A DNA stretch of 13,214 nucleotides from Planctomycetaceae bacterium (GCA_005773145.1 SXHS01000010.1:1-13214); one strand, 5' to 3'; positions 1-6,977 are shown, numbered from the stretch's first letter. The notes: generated from the letters alone by a model not told the origin. Numbers and translations are program-made.

Positions 1-721
1 AGTCGGTGCCTCGCCACACGTCGCTCGCGCCATGTGCTTCGCTCCCCAACACGATCGCGGTGGCAACTCGAAAATCGCAGTCGCTGTAGTTCGTCACGGC
101 CTCGGCCCGTCCGACCACGATTCTCGCCGCTTGTTGTTGCAGCCACTTGCGACACGTGACCGCGTCGGTGACCGCCGTCGGCACGGCAAACACGGTTCCC
201 AGACTGGCACGGATGACATTGGGATTATAGACGTCCGTCCCCTCCCCACAGACGATGACTCCCTGTGCACCGGCGCCATCGGCACTTCTCAACACGGCGC
301 CCAAGTTCCCTGGCTTCTCCACGCCGTCCAAGACGATCCACAGCGGTTGTTTGCCCATGGGCAAACGGTCCAACGTTGACGCGGGAATGGTTGCGACCGC
401 GACGAGCCCCTCGTTCCGCTCGCCAAATGCCAGCCGATCCAAAATTGCGGGGGGTACTGAAAATAGGGTCGCCCCTTGCTGCCGCAAGCGATCCAACACC
501 CGATCGAGAGACAAAAGGTGGCCAGCGGACGATGCGGTCCCATCCGCCCGATCACAACAAAATACCTCCTCGATCCTCACGCCACCTTCTAAGGCGCGAA
601 CAATCTCGCGCTGGCCGTCCAGGATCGTTCGCCCCTGCTGATTTCGGCCGCGCCGAGTTCGCAGGCGAAGGGCCCGTTGCACGCGTGCATTGCGAGGATT
701 GCTGATGGATTCCGGAGACAA
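1..721 (-). CDS. TrmH/SpoU-family RNA 2'-O-methyltransferase (C-terminus beyond left edge)
   Basis: Predicted SAM-dependent ribose 2'-O-methyltransferase of the SPOUT/TrmH class, acting on rRNA or tRNA. The reading frame runs leftward out of the window, so 240 residues are visible and the C-terminus is missing. The N-terminal part (about 6-90) is the substrate-binding domain typical of RlmB/TrmH-like proteins, opening with NPRNARVQRAL and GRTILDGQREI. SPOUT motif 1 is seen at 138-146 (GNLGAVLRS; Asn139 and Arg145 conserved), NPNVIRASLGTVFAVP lies at 166-181, and motif 2 is GSEAHG at 226-231. Motif 3 (usually a SLNVS-type stretch) would lie past the edge. A TTG start at 721 is chosen because GGGGAGGG sits six bases upstream and because family members begin just before this NPR motif. 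The specific RNA target cannot be read from the sequence. The family call is strong; the start is likely. Confidence 0.9.
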   Translation of the reverse strand, partial: MSPESISNPRNARVQRALRLRTRRGRNQQGRTILDGQREIVRALEGGVRIEEVFCCDRADGTASSAGHLLSLDRVLDRLRQQGATLFSVPPAILDRLAFGERNEGLVAVATIPASTLDRLPMGKQPLWIVLDGVEKPGNLGAVLRSADGAGAQGVIVCGEGTDVYNPNVIRASLGTVFAVPTAVTDAVTCRKWLQQQAARIVVGRAEAVTNYSDCDFRVATAIVLGSEAHGASDVWRGTD

Positions 722-727
722 TGCACA

Positions 728-735
728 CCCTCCCC
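728..735 (-). promoter_or_regulatory. Ribosome-binding site deciding the TTG start of the TrmH-family gene
   Basis: On the minus strand GGGGAGGG is followed by a six-base spacer (TGTGCA) and TTG. No in-frame ATG lies nearby; a further TTG and a downstream in-frame GTG exist but lack such a site. Confidence 0.65.
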
Positions 736-810
736 ATTCACCGACCAAACGGCCGCTGGCACTGGCATTGGAACCTATTAGTCTAATCCCTATTCGCCGC
801 GTGGGCGAGT

Positions 811-1725
811 TCAGCCCGACCAGCGCGCCACGACGCCGGCATCCAAGGACCGACCGTCCGCCGTGTGCAGGCGCAACTCCCGGGCGTCGACTTGGCCTCG
901 CGGAATCGCAAACGCCTCCCCCAGTGCCTGCGTCAACTCGTCCGGTCCGAGTCCGGGGGTGTGACACGTGAGCAGGATCAGGGCACGATGCGCTGCCGTT
1001 AGTTGGGCGCAGTCGCGCAGCAATGGCAGGAGGTCCTCCGAGATCTTCCAAGGCCGACCCGTGGGGCCATGGCCATAGGTCGGCGGATCTAAGATCACTC
1101 CGTGGTATTGCCGTCCGCGGTCCAATTCGCGACGAACAAATCGCCGGGCATCCTCCACGATCCAACGGATGGGGGCTTGGGATAGATCCGAGAGTTGAGC
1201 ATTGCCGCGTGCCCAGGCATGCATCGGGCGGGCGGCGTCGACATGCACCACCCGGGCCCCCCGGGCCGCACACGCCAACGTGCTTCCGCCCGTGTAGCCA
1301 AACAGATTCAATATGGTCAACGGTTCATCGCTGGCCCGCATACGTTCGGCCAGCCAGTCCCAATTTTCCGCTTGTTCGGGGAACAGGCCCACTTGCCCGG
1401 CGGGGGTTGGCTGAAGCTGCAAACGAAACGGCGGGTGCTCAATCATCCATGTCGACTGACAATCCTCACTCCAATGCCACTTTCCCCGCTCCCGTTCCGC
1501 GCCGCCGCCCGACGGACTCCGCGTGAATCGCGCGTGGGCGCCGCGCCAACGATCGTCGCCCAACGTGTAATCCCCCGTGGCGGCGGGACTGGGCCGGTCT
1601 AGCGACCACTCGCCAAATCGCTCCAATTTGCGTCCCTGTCCGAAATCGAGCAATTCATAGGCTGCCGGTGAAAACATCGGACGCCCGCTGGCTGGTATAA
1701 TTTCCGTGGTTACGGCAAAATGCAC
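811..1725 (-). CDS. Class I SAM-dependent methyltransferase, RlmI-like (probable rRNA methyltransferase)
   Basis: Predicted cytoplasmic SAM-dependent methyltransferase, 304 residues from a GTG start. The Rossmann-fold SAM-binding motif is LNLFGYTGGSTL at 139-150, followed by the acidic strand end HVDAA (161-165), EDARRF (191-196) and the catalytic-type DPPTYGHGP (213-221). The N-terminal YELLDFGQGRKLERFG (23-38) is characteristic of the RlmI/RlmK-like methyltransferase family found in many bacteria. A second possible start is ATG at 1677, closer to that motif; neither start has a good Shine-Dalgarno, so the longer form is a mild preference. It lies 89 bases upstream of the TrmH-type gene on the same strand, and the two RNA-modification genes may be co-transcribed. 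Upstream, 1726-1870 separates it from a divergent PDZ-protein gene. The exact substrate is not determinable; a cytosine-C5 rRNA activity is only what relatives do. Confidence 0.88.
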   Translation of the reverse strand: MHFAVTTEIIPASGRPMFSPAAYELLDFGQGRKLERFGEWSLDRPSPAATGDYTLGDDRWRGAHARFTRSPSGGGAERERGKWHWSEDCQSTWMIEHPPFRLQLQPTPAGQVGLFPEQAENWDWLAERMRASDEPLTILNLFGYTGGSTLACAARGARVVHVDAARPMHAWARGNAQLSDLSQAPIRWIVEDARRFVRRELDRGRQYHGVILDPPTYGHGPTGRPWKISEDLLPLLRDCAQLTAAHRALILLTCHTPGLGPDELTQALGEAFAIPRGQVDARELRLHTADGRSLDAGVVARWSG

Positions 1726-1900
1726 GAGGAACGCATCACGACCGCATGGGGTGATCGTCAGCCGGGTCGCCTAGGCGGGCCTGTGATCCGTTTTCGGTCG
1801 TTCGCAGATTAGCAGGATCGGCTATCTTGCGGGATGGGATCTGGAGATTCCCGAGTGATGTGGGGGCGACATGTGGACTCAACGTAGGAAGTTGGTGGCC

Positions 1901-3103
1901 ATGCAGGCTCGGATCGACGCACGGCAGCGGTGCGCGCACGGGGTGGATTGGTGCCGATTGGCCCTGGCATTGATTGTCTGGGCACCCGCCACGGCGCGGG
2001 CCGCCCCCGACGAAAACCGCCCGATCGGCGAATGGGTTCGCGACCTTGATGCGGATCGTTATCAACAACGGGCGGCCGCCACCGACCGGCTGATTGCCAT
2101 GGGGGGGGCGGTAGCCGGCCCCGTGGCCGAGGCGCTGCCACAGGCGAGCACCGAGATGATTGGACGCGGGGTGCATGTTCTCAAACAATTGGCGCTGACC
2201 GCGGACGACGCCTCACGGCAGGCGGCGTATCAACAGTTGTCTCAGCTCTCCCAGGCGAAGGATGCCCGCGTGGCCCGCCGCGCGGGGGCGGCCCTGGAGT
2301 CGGTGGAACGTGTCCGCATGCAGGAAGTCCTGGAGCAACTCGTCCGGTTGGGTTTGGAGGTTCAACACGACGGGCAGTTTCGCGGGCTGATGTTTGTTGC
2401 GCCAGGCATGTCACTCACCATTGGCTCGAGCTGGAAGGGGACTCCAGAACAACTACAACTGATTCGCTGGCTCCGTGATGTCGAATCGGTGCGGCTCGTC
2501 GGCCCACAGGTCACCGATGCCGCGTTGTCCGCAGTTTCCCAGATGAAGCGAGTGAAGACGGTCTTCATCTGGGAAGCGGCGATCACCGACGGTGGGCTCG
2601 CCGGTTTGCGGGATCTGAAGTCTCTGCAGCAACTGACCATCTGTTACTCGCCCCTTACCGACGGGGCCAGGGAGACCCTCCAGGGGTTGTCAGGACTGCA
2701 TGCCCTATGTTTGTGCGGCACGCAGATGACCCGAGCGAGCGCGGTGGCGTTGCAGGAGGCCAACGCGCAGGTCACCGTCGACTTTCGCCACGGCGCATTC
2801 CTGGGGCTAGGCTGCAAAAACGCGCCCGCCGGCTGTACGGTGGATAACATCCGTTCTAGGTCGGCGGCGGAGAATGGGGGGCTCCGCGTTGGCGATGTGA
2901 TCGTGCGCTACAATCAACAACCGGTTGCGACGTTTGAGGACCTCGTGAATCTGATCGCGGAGAATCGTGTGGGGGAGACGGTACCCATTGAAGTAAGCCG
3001 CGGGGCCAAGAACGAAACGCTGTCGGTTCAGTTGGGGGCATGGGATGAAGAGTCGTTGCAAAACGCGCTACCCCGCGCGCCTCGCCTCCGCCTCGGCCGC
3101 TGA
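1901..3103 (+). CDS. Exported protein with leucine-rich repeats and C-terminal PDZ domain
   Basis: Predicted periplasmic or envelope protein of unknown role. I choose ATG 1901 because AGGAAG lies at 1886-1891, nine bases upstream; an in-frame ATG at 1871 adds ten residues and has only a G-run close by. The N-terminus is a signal peptide (hydrophobic CRLALALIVWAPATARA, then APDEN). Next comes an alpha-helical, HEAT-like region (RYQQRAAATDRLIAMG… VARRAGAALESVERV), then roughly four degenerate leucine-rich repeats (LRDVESVRLVGPQVTDAAL, VKTVFIWEAAITDGGLAGL and following). The C-terminal ~95 residues form a PDZ domain (AAENGGLRVGDVIVRYNQQPVATFEDLVNLI). No protease catalytic triad is present, so this is an adaptor or scaffold rather than a DegP-type protease. 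PDZ/LRR combinations are common among planctomycete secreted proteins. Its last 36 bases overlap the convergent DUF4254 gene. Confidence 0.88.
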   Translation: MQARIDARQRCAHGVDWCRLALALIVWAPATARAAPDENRPIGEWVRDLDADRYQQRAAATDRLIAMGGAVAGPVAEALPQASTEMIGRGVHVLKQLALTADDASRQAAYQQLSQLSQAKDARVARRAGAALESVERVRMQEVLEQLVRLGLEVQHDGQFRGLMFVAPGMSLTIGSSWKGTPEQLQLIRWLRDVESVRLVGPQVTDAALSAVSQMKRVKTVFIWEAAITDGGLAGLRDLKSLQQLTICYSPLTDGARETLQGLSGLHALCLCGTQMTRASAVALQEANAQVTVDFRHGAFLGLGCKNAPAGCTVDNIRSRSAAENGGLRVGDVIVRYNQQPVATFEDLVNLIAENRVGETVPIEVSRGAKNETLSVQLGAWDEESLQNALPRAPRLRLGR

Positions 3104-3685
3104 TTGATACAAGTACGGGTTGAGCGTCGGGTCGTTATACATCTTGAATTGCCGATAGGTTCGATGACGCATGCTGCCGGCGTAGATCCCCTCCAGAAGT
3201 TGTGCCAGCGCAGTGGATAGATCGTCTCGCTGTAACTGGCAGATGGCCAGTTTGTGTTGAACCGAACGAATGTGCTCCGGCGTCGCGTCGGCCCTCTCAT
3301 GCTGTTCGCGTAGATGAAAAATGCGCAGGGATAGGATCGAGAGTCGATCGATCACGCTGCCAGGTGTCTCCGAATTAAGCCGAGCCGCATTATCGGGCAC
3401 AACCTGATGCTGTTGCAGATCCTCGGTAATCCAGTCGTCGATCTGCTCGATCCCGTCATTGCGTTGTTGATTGAAGCGATCAATGGCCCGCTTGACTTGT
3501 GCAATGCGGGCATCGTCCACGTCGGGACTGCGAGCGATATCTTCCTCATGCCACAGCAAGAAATTGTAGCCATGTTGCTGGGCGACCAGGCGCAGCCATC
3601 CCGCGGATAGGTTGTCGACGGCCTGATGATGCCAACGAGCAACGAGTTGCTCATGTAACTGAATGATCTCGGATACTTGAATCAT
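3068..3685 (-). CDS. DUF4254 domain-containing protein
   Basis: A 205-residue, mostly alpha-helical cytoplasmic protein (no signal peptide or membrane segment) matching the DUF4254 family by its hallmarks: NFLLWHEEDIARSP (41-54), RFNQQRNDGIEQID (70-83), the ETPGSVIDRLSILSLRIFHL stretch (106-125) and KMYNDPTLNPYLY (181-193). The family has no established biochemical function; in other bacteria it is often found near cell-envelope or sugar-metabolism genes, which is weak context. It starts at ATG 3685 with only a poor Shine-Dalgarno, but MIQVSEIIQLHEQ is a sensible family start. The gene is convergent with the PDZ-protein gene and its last eleven codons plus stop run antisense through that gene's end. 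It is divergent from the M28 gene across a 258-base gap. Confidence 0.9.
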   Translation of the reverse strand: MIQVSEIIQLHEQLVARWHHQAVDNLSAGWLRLVAQQHGYNFLLWHEEDIARSPDVDDARIAQVKRAIDRFNQQRNDGIEQIDDWITEDLQQHQVVPDNAARLNSETPGSVIDRLSILSLRIFHLREQHERADATPEHIRSVQHKLAICQLQRDDLSTALAQLLEGIYAGSMRHRTYRQFKMYNDPTLNPYLYQSAAEAEARRAG

Positions 3686-3943
3686 GACACGTGCCTATTC
3701 CCGGCCTAATCCGGACAAAAAACCCGGCCGCTCACCGCTGGCCCGCCCTGCGAAAGGGATCCGTCGGCGGATTCTACGTGAAACCGCCATTTTGATACAA
3801 GATAAAATAGGCAAAACGAGCCCCAGTTCGGGCCGGGCGGTCGCCGTTCGCGGAGCCTCTGCCACGACCTGTATTCCGCAGAGGGGGGTGGTCGCTACAA
3901 TGCAATTGCAAGGGAGCCGAGGGGACTTGAGGGGGGAATTGGC

Positions 3944-4963
3944 ATGGCCATGGCAGCACGTACCCGCCGCGCATTGGCCGTCGGGCTCGGCGTGGGGCTC
4001 ATCGGCATGCTGATCACGGGCTACGTGGTCAGTGTGGCCGGGGACCGTACCGGCTCGACTTCGCTACGGTCGGCCGCACGGCGCAGTCCGTTTGACGGCG
4101 AGCGGGCCATGCGCGTTCTCGAACAGGTGTGTGCGTTTGGGGCCCGCCCCAGCGGTTCACCGGGCATGCTGGCGCAACGCGACTGGTTGATCGCCCACTT
4201 TGAATCCTTGGGGGGGCAGGTTTCGCAGCAAGCCTTTTCCGCCCGGCATCCAGTCACCGGCGCCCCGGTTTCGCTGGTCAATTTGGTCGTCAAATGGCGT
4301 CCCGAGCTTACGGAGCGCATCCTGCTTTGTGCGCACTACGACACACGTCCCTTTCCGGACCGCGATCCCGATCCCGCCCGTCGCCGGGGTGTGTTCCTAG
4401 GGGCGAATGATGGCGCGAGCGGCGTGGCCTTGTTGGCTGAACTTGCCCACCATATCCCCGACTTGCCACCGCGATTGGGGATCGACATGGTGTTGTTCGA
4501 CGGCGAGGAGTTGGTGTACGACAACGACCGCGATCCCTACTTCTTGGGATCGGAGCATTTCGCGCGGGGCTACGCCCGTGAGCCACGCCCCTTTCGCTAC
4601 CGCTGGGGGGTGCTGTTCGACATGGTCGGTGACAAGCACCTGGAAATCTATCAAGAAGGGAATAGCATCAGCTGGGCCGACACCCGCCCCCTGGTGGTCG
4701 AGATTTGGGAAACGGCCCGTATCTTGGGAGTCCATCAGTTCGTTGCCCGTGCGCGACATACCGTGCGGGACGATCACTTGCCACTGCACAATATCGGGGG
4801 GATACCCACCTGCGACATCATTGACTTCGACTATCATCCGCCCGACAATCGAAAGCAATCCTATTGGCATACGACCGAGGACACCCCCGACAAGTGCTCC
4901 GCCGCATCACTGCGACTCGTGGGTATCGTAACGCTTGAATGGCTCAGACGCATGAGTTTATAA
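3944..4963 (+). CDS. M28-family zinc enzyme, glutaminyl-peptide cyclotransferase-like
   Basis: Predicted membrane-anchored or exported zinc enzyme of 339 residues, related to M28 aminopeptidases and glutaminyl cyclases (which convert N-terminal Gln to pyroglutamate). ATG 3944 follows GAGGGGGG by about seven bases. Residues 10-32 form a signal anchor or signal peptide. The M28 core shows HYDTRPFPDRDPDP (131-144), GANDGASG (153-160, metal ligand Asp156), FDGEEL (185-190, catalytic Glu188 and ligand Glu189), FDMVGD (225-230) and the C-terminal WHTTEDTPDKCS (308-319, ligand His309). The D…EE…D…H order, the DDHLPLHNIGGIP segment (276-288) and the WHTTED end fit the glutaminyl-cyclase branch better than classical aminopeptidases, but the reaction could still be peptidase. 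It heads a likely three-gene unit with two membrane proteins, with gaps of 68 and 50 bases. Confidence 0.88.
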   Translation: MAMAARTRRALAVGLGVGLIGMLITGYVVSVAGDRTGSTSLRSAARRSPFDGERAMRVLEQVCAFGARPSGSPGMLAQRDWLIAHFESLGGQVSQQAFSARHPVTGAPVSLVNLVVKWRPELTERILLCAHYDTRPFPDRDPDPARRRGVFLGANDGASGVALLAELAHHIPDLPPRLGIDMVLFDGEELVYDNDRDPYFLGSEHFARGYAREPRPFRYRWGVLFDMVGDKHLEIYQEGNSISWADTRPLVVEIWETARILGVHQFVARARHTVRDDHLPLHNIGGIPTCDIIDFDYHPPDNRKQSYWHTTEDTPDKCSAASLRLVGIVTLEWLRRMSL

Positions 4964-5031
4964 CGCCTAACGGTGGCCCGGGCTCAGGGGCCCCGCCGTG
5001 AACGATATGCCCGGAAAGGACCGGTCGTTAC

Positions 5032-5469
5032 ATGTGGACCACGGTATTATTTTCGCTGACGATTGTGGGAATTTCTTTGGCGCTGCTCCAGCATCAGCGA
5101 TGGCATTGGGAACGTACGGCATGGGGTTGCGACACGGATGCACCGGTGGACACGTTGGCCCAACGTCGGCATCGACGCCGCATGAACACGGCCGTGTTGA
5201 TGGGCGTCTTGGGCATCGGCTTGATGCCGAGTACGATGGTGCGGGACGCAACGCGGCTCGGCTATTGGTGGTACTGGGCCGGATTGCTGCTGGGCGTGCT
5301 GGTGTTGATGGTCTTCGCACTTGGCGACTTGGTCGGTTCGCAGCTTGAACTGCGTCGCCAGCGACATCAATTGTTGGCCGAGCGACAAATGTGGCTGGAC
5401 CAAATTGCCCAACAAAAACGCACGACACCGGGTGACGAGCAGCCCACGGGGGAGCTGCCATGTTCTTAG
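5032..5469 (+). CDS. Small membrane protein of unknown function with C-terminal coiled-coil-like tail
   Basis: I do not recognise a family. The 145-residue product has three hydrophobic segments, at about 3-20, 52-68 and 77-98, followed by a charged helical tail rich in Gln, Arg, Leu and Glu (about 99-130: LELRRQRHQLLAERQMWLDQ) with coiled-coil character. A basic patch (RRHRRR, 45-50) between the first two membrane segments predicts a cytoplasmic loop by the positive-inside rule, and the tail would then also be cytoplasmic or periplasmic depending on topology. It lies 68 bases after the M28 gene and 50 bases before another membrane-protein gene on the same strand, so an operon is likely. AAAGGA lies about 13 bases before the ATG, rather far for a ribosome-binding site. 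The reading frame, composition and context support a real gene; the function is unknown. Confidence 0.75.
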   Translation: MWTTVLFSLTIVGISLALLQHQRWHWERTAWGCDTDAPVDTLAQRRHRRRMNTAVLMGVLGIGLMPSTMVRDATRLGYWWYWAGLLLGVLVLMVFALGDLVGSQLELRRQRHQLLAERQMWLDQIAQQKRTTPGDEQPTGELPCS

Positions 5470-5519
5470 TTCGGGTTTTGCGCTCTTAGCGCACTTAGGA
5501 TGTAGGTGGTAGTCGAGCG

Positions 5520-6185
5520 ATGGACCCATTGCGTCTGACCATTGGTCTGGAGCCGTTGGCCGTCTACTTGTTGATCGTGGGCGTGATTGGCTGGCGCGCG
5601 CGCCCTCTGATCGTCAACGGTCATCGTGACACGACCGTCCTGTTGTTGGCCATCGCCGGACTGGTAGTCATCGGGCCACTGGAGTTGTTCTTGCCGGAGG
5701 CAGCCATCGGCCGCTGGGGTGGGTGGGTTTGGATTCCCATGCTGACACTTTTTGGCTTATCGGCCTGGTTTCTCGTGCTCTCGTTGCCGCCACGCATCGT
5801 GATTTACAACATGACCGACGATCGGTTCCGGCCGGTTCTGGCGGAAGTGGTGCGACGATTGGACCCCGACGCTCGCTGGGCGGGGGACACGGTCACCCTT
5901 CCGCAACTCGGCGTCCACTGTCACTTGGAGTACTACTCGCTGCTGCAAAACGTACAACTCGTGCCATCGGGGAGCAAGCAAGATGCGGTTGGTTGGCATC
6001 GCTTCGAAATGGCCCTGCGAAACGCTCTGACCCACTCGTCGCTATTTCCGTTTCCGAAAGTTGCCAATCCCTATGGCGCGGCTTGTATCGTGTTGGGGCT
6101 GGGTCTCGGGGCGGGGTTGTTGGCCTACTTGGCCTATGATCCGGGGGCCGTCGCGGTAGCCCTTACCGATCTTCTGCGGATCTAG
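5520..6185 (+). CDS. Membrane protein of unknown function (four membrane segments, central soluble domain)
   Basis: A 221-residue protein with predicted membrane segments at about 11-25, 38-58, 69-89 and 186-207. Between the third and fourth lies a soluble domain of about 95 residues (IVIYNMTDDRFRPVLAEVVRRLDPDARWAG onward, with LPQLGVHCHLEYYSLLQNVQLV), which looks like a small alpha/beta fold. I do not recognise a named family and see no catalytic motif. The gene follows the preceding membrane protein by 50 bases on the same strand, with AGGTGG about ten bases upstream of the ATG. Together with the M28 enzyme they probably form one transcription unit, suggesting a joint envelope role. The stop at 6183-6185 is followed by a 292-base non-coding stretch. 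Confidence 0.78.
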   Translation: MDPLRLTIGLEPLAVYLLIVGVIGWRARPLIVNGHRDTTVLLLAIAGLVVIGPLELFLPEAAIGRWGGWVWIPMLTLFGLSAWFLVLSLPPRIVIYNMTDDRFRPVLAEVVRRLDPDARWAGDTVTLPQLGVHCHLEYYSLLQNVQLVPSGSKQDAVGWHRFEMALRNALTHSSLFPFPKVANPYGAACIVLGLGLGAGLLAYLAYDPGAVAVALTDLLRI

Positions 6186-6193
6186 CCGCCCGG

Positions 6194-6211
6194 TGTTGTT
6201 TTTTGGCAACA
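6194..6211. promoter_or_regulatory. Candidate upstream activator site (dyad TGTTG-N8-CAACA)
   Basis: A perfect 5-base inverted repeat separated by eight bases lies about 120-135 bases upstream of the -24 element of the sigma-54-type promoter. That is where enhancer-binding proteins normally bind. Alternatively it could be a weak hairpin at the end of the preceding gene, though no T-run follows the second arm. Confidence 0.3.
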
Positions 6212-6328
6212 TGCGACCACATCGACAACGTGGATGATGCCTTAAGACTACGTGCGGCCGGTAGACATCGCCGACGCTATTTGCTCTAAGTCCCTACCTC
6301 TTAGTCGGTTGCAGGTTTTTTTCCAGAC

Positions 6329-6345
6329 TTGGCACGCGACCTGCT
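6329..6345 (+). promoter_or_regulatory. Sigma-54 (-24/-12) promoter for the small exported protein
   Basis: TTGGCACG-CGAC-CTGCT matches the sigma-54 consensus YTGGCACG-N4-TTGCW at every defined position except one (C for the first T of the -12 box). The invariant GG (6331-6332) and GC (6343-6344) are exactly 12 bases apart. A transcript would begin near 6356 and have a leader of about 120 bases. The site is intergenic and correctly oriented. Sigma-54 promoters need an enhancer-binding protein with AAA+ activity, which is not encoded in this window. Confidence 0.7.
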
Positions 6346-6477
6346 TTAAGGCTTCTCCACTGTCGCCAGGATGAACGCGACAGACAAGCTACGTAGTTTG
6401 CTCTTTTGTGACTGTGATCAGAAACGTGAATGTGAGTGTGTTGGAACTTTGACTTTTCACCTGGGAGATTTCTTACG

Positions 6478-6909
6478 ATGACGCGCCAATTCTTCTTCGC
6501 TCTGACGGTTGCTGGCCTTTGCCTGATCAATGGAAACAGCTTTGCCGATCAGACCCAGCCCTCGAATGATACGCTCAGCCAAATGGGCTTGGCCGGAATG
6601 CAGATTGCCAGCGAAACCGAAGCGATGCAAGTTCGCGGCAAGGGCTATGTGCACGGCGGACACGGTTCTTCGGTCGCCGCTTGGGGCCAGTCCTCGGCCA
6701 ATATCGGCGGACCACACGGTGGGGCCAGTGCTTCCAATGGCTATGAAGCCAAGGGCAAGCACGAAGCCGGTGGTGAAACCTCCTCGGTAGCGGGCATGAG
6801 CATCGAGAAGACGGTTAGCCGCAAGGGTTGTGGTTGCAAGAGCACCTACAAGCTGAGCTTGACCAAGACGTACTTCTCGGGCGGTTCTTCTTCCGCTTAT
6901 GCGAAGTAG
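6478..6909 (+). CDS. Small exported Gly/Ser/His-rich protein with double-glycine-like motif and CxC
   Basis: A 143-residue exported protein without a family I can name. ATG 6478 is preferred over an in-frame ATG at 6436 because GGGAG lies ten bases upstream and the product then begins with a clean Sec signal peptide (MTRQFFFALTVAGLCLINGNSFA, cleavage near 23/24). Residues 33-57 (LSQMGLAGMQ… then SETEAMQVRGKGY) resemble a leader of the double-glycine kind: Glu48, Val52 and Gly54 fall at the -8, -4 and -2 places, but Lys rather than Gly is at -1. Residues 58-105 are Gly/Ser/Ala/His-rich and probably unstructured. Residues 108-132 are more ordered (IEKTVSRKGCGCKSTYKLSL), with Cys118 and Cys120. 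It has its own sigma-54-type promoter and terminator, implying controlled, possibly high expression. It could be a surface structural protein, a secreted peptide precursor, or an exported substrate of the C39 peptidase at 10992. Confidence 0.8.
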   Translation: MTRQFFFALTVAGLCLINGNSFADQTQPSNDTLSQMGLAGMQIASETEAMQVRGKGYVHGGHGSSVAAWGQSSANIGGPHGGASASNGYEAKGKHEAGGETSSVAGMSIEKTVSRKGCGCKSTYKLSLTKTYFSGGSSSAYAK

Positions 6910-6977
6910 TTTGACTTGAATCGCTTCGACGGCAGCTCTTGTCGTCATCGAGCGACGGACGAATCTTGACAAGTGAC

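Larger units (their letters stand above)
6186..6477. other. Non-coding region between the membrane-protein operon and the small exported-protein gene
   Basis: No convincing reading frame is present. It holds a TGTTG-N8-CAACA dyad (6194-6211), a sigma-54-type promoter (6329-6345) and a leader of about 120 bases before the ATG at 6478, with GGGAG at 6464-6468 as ribosome-binding site. The region is less GC-rich than the neighbouring genes. Confidence 0.6.

Noticed and set aside
1696..1701. TATAAT as a -10 box for the PDZ-protein gene
   Set aside because: There is no -35 partner at the right spacing, and the site lies inside the likely N-terminus of the divergent methyltransferase gene.
1736..2188. 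Minus-strand frames of 110-150 codons opposite the PDZ-protein gene
   Set aside because: They are Pro/Arg-rich shadows of a well-supported plus-strand gene with signal peptide, LRR and PDZ regions.
3939..3955. A second sigma-54-like match (TTGGCATG-GCCA-TGGCA)
   Set aside because: It overlaps the start codon of the M28 gene, so a transcript would begin inside the gene; the resemblance comes from the ATGGCCATGGCA start region.
3684..4013. Plus-strand reading frame of 109 codons between the DUF4254 and M28 genes
   Set aside because: It is basic low-complexity sequence without a recognisable domain, overlaps the M28 gene start in another frame, and has no ribosome-binding site.
6457..6972. Minus-strand frame of 171 codons opposite the small exported-protein gene
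   Set aside because: The plus-strand frame has a signal peptide, ribosome-binding site, promoter and terminator; the antisense product is an Arg/Ala-rich shadow.
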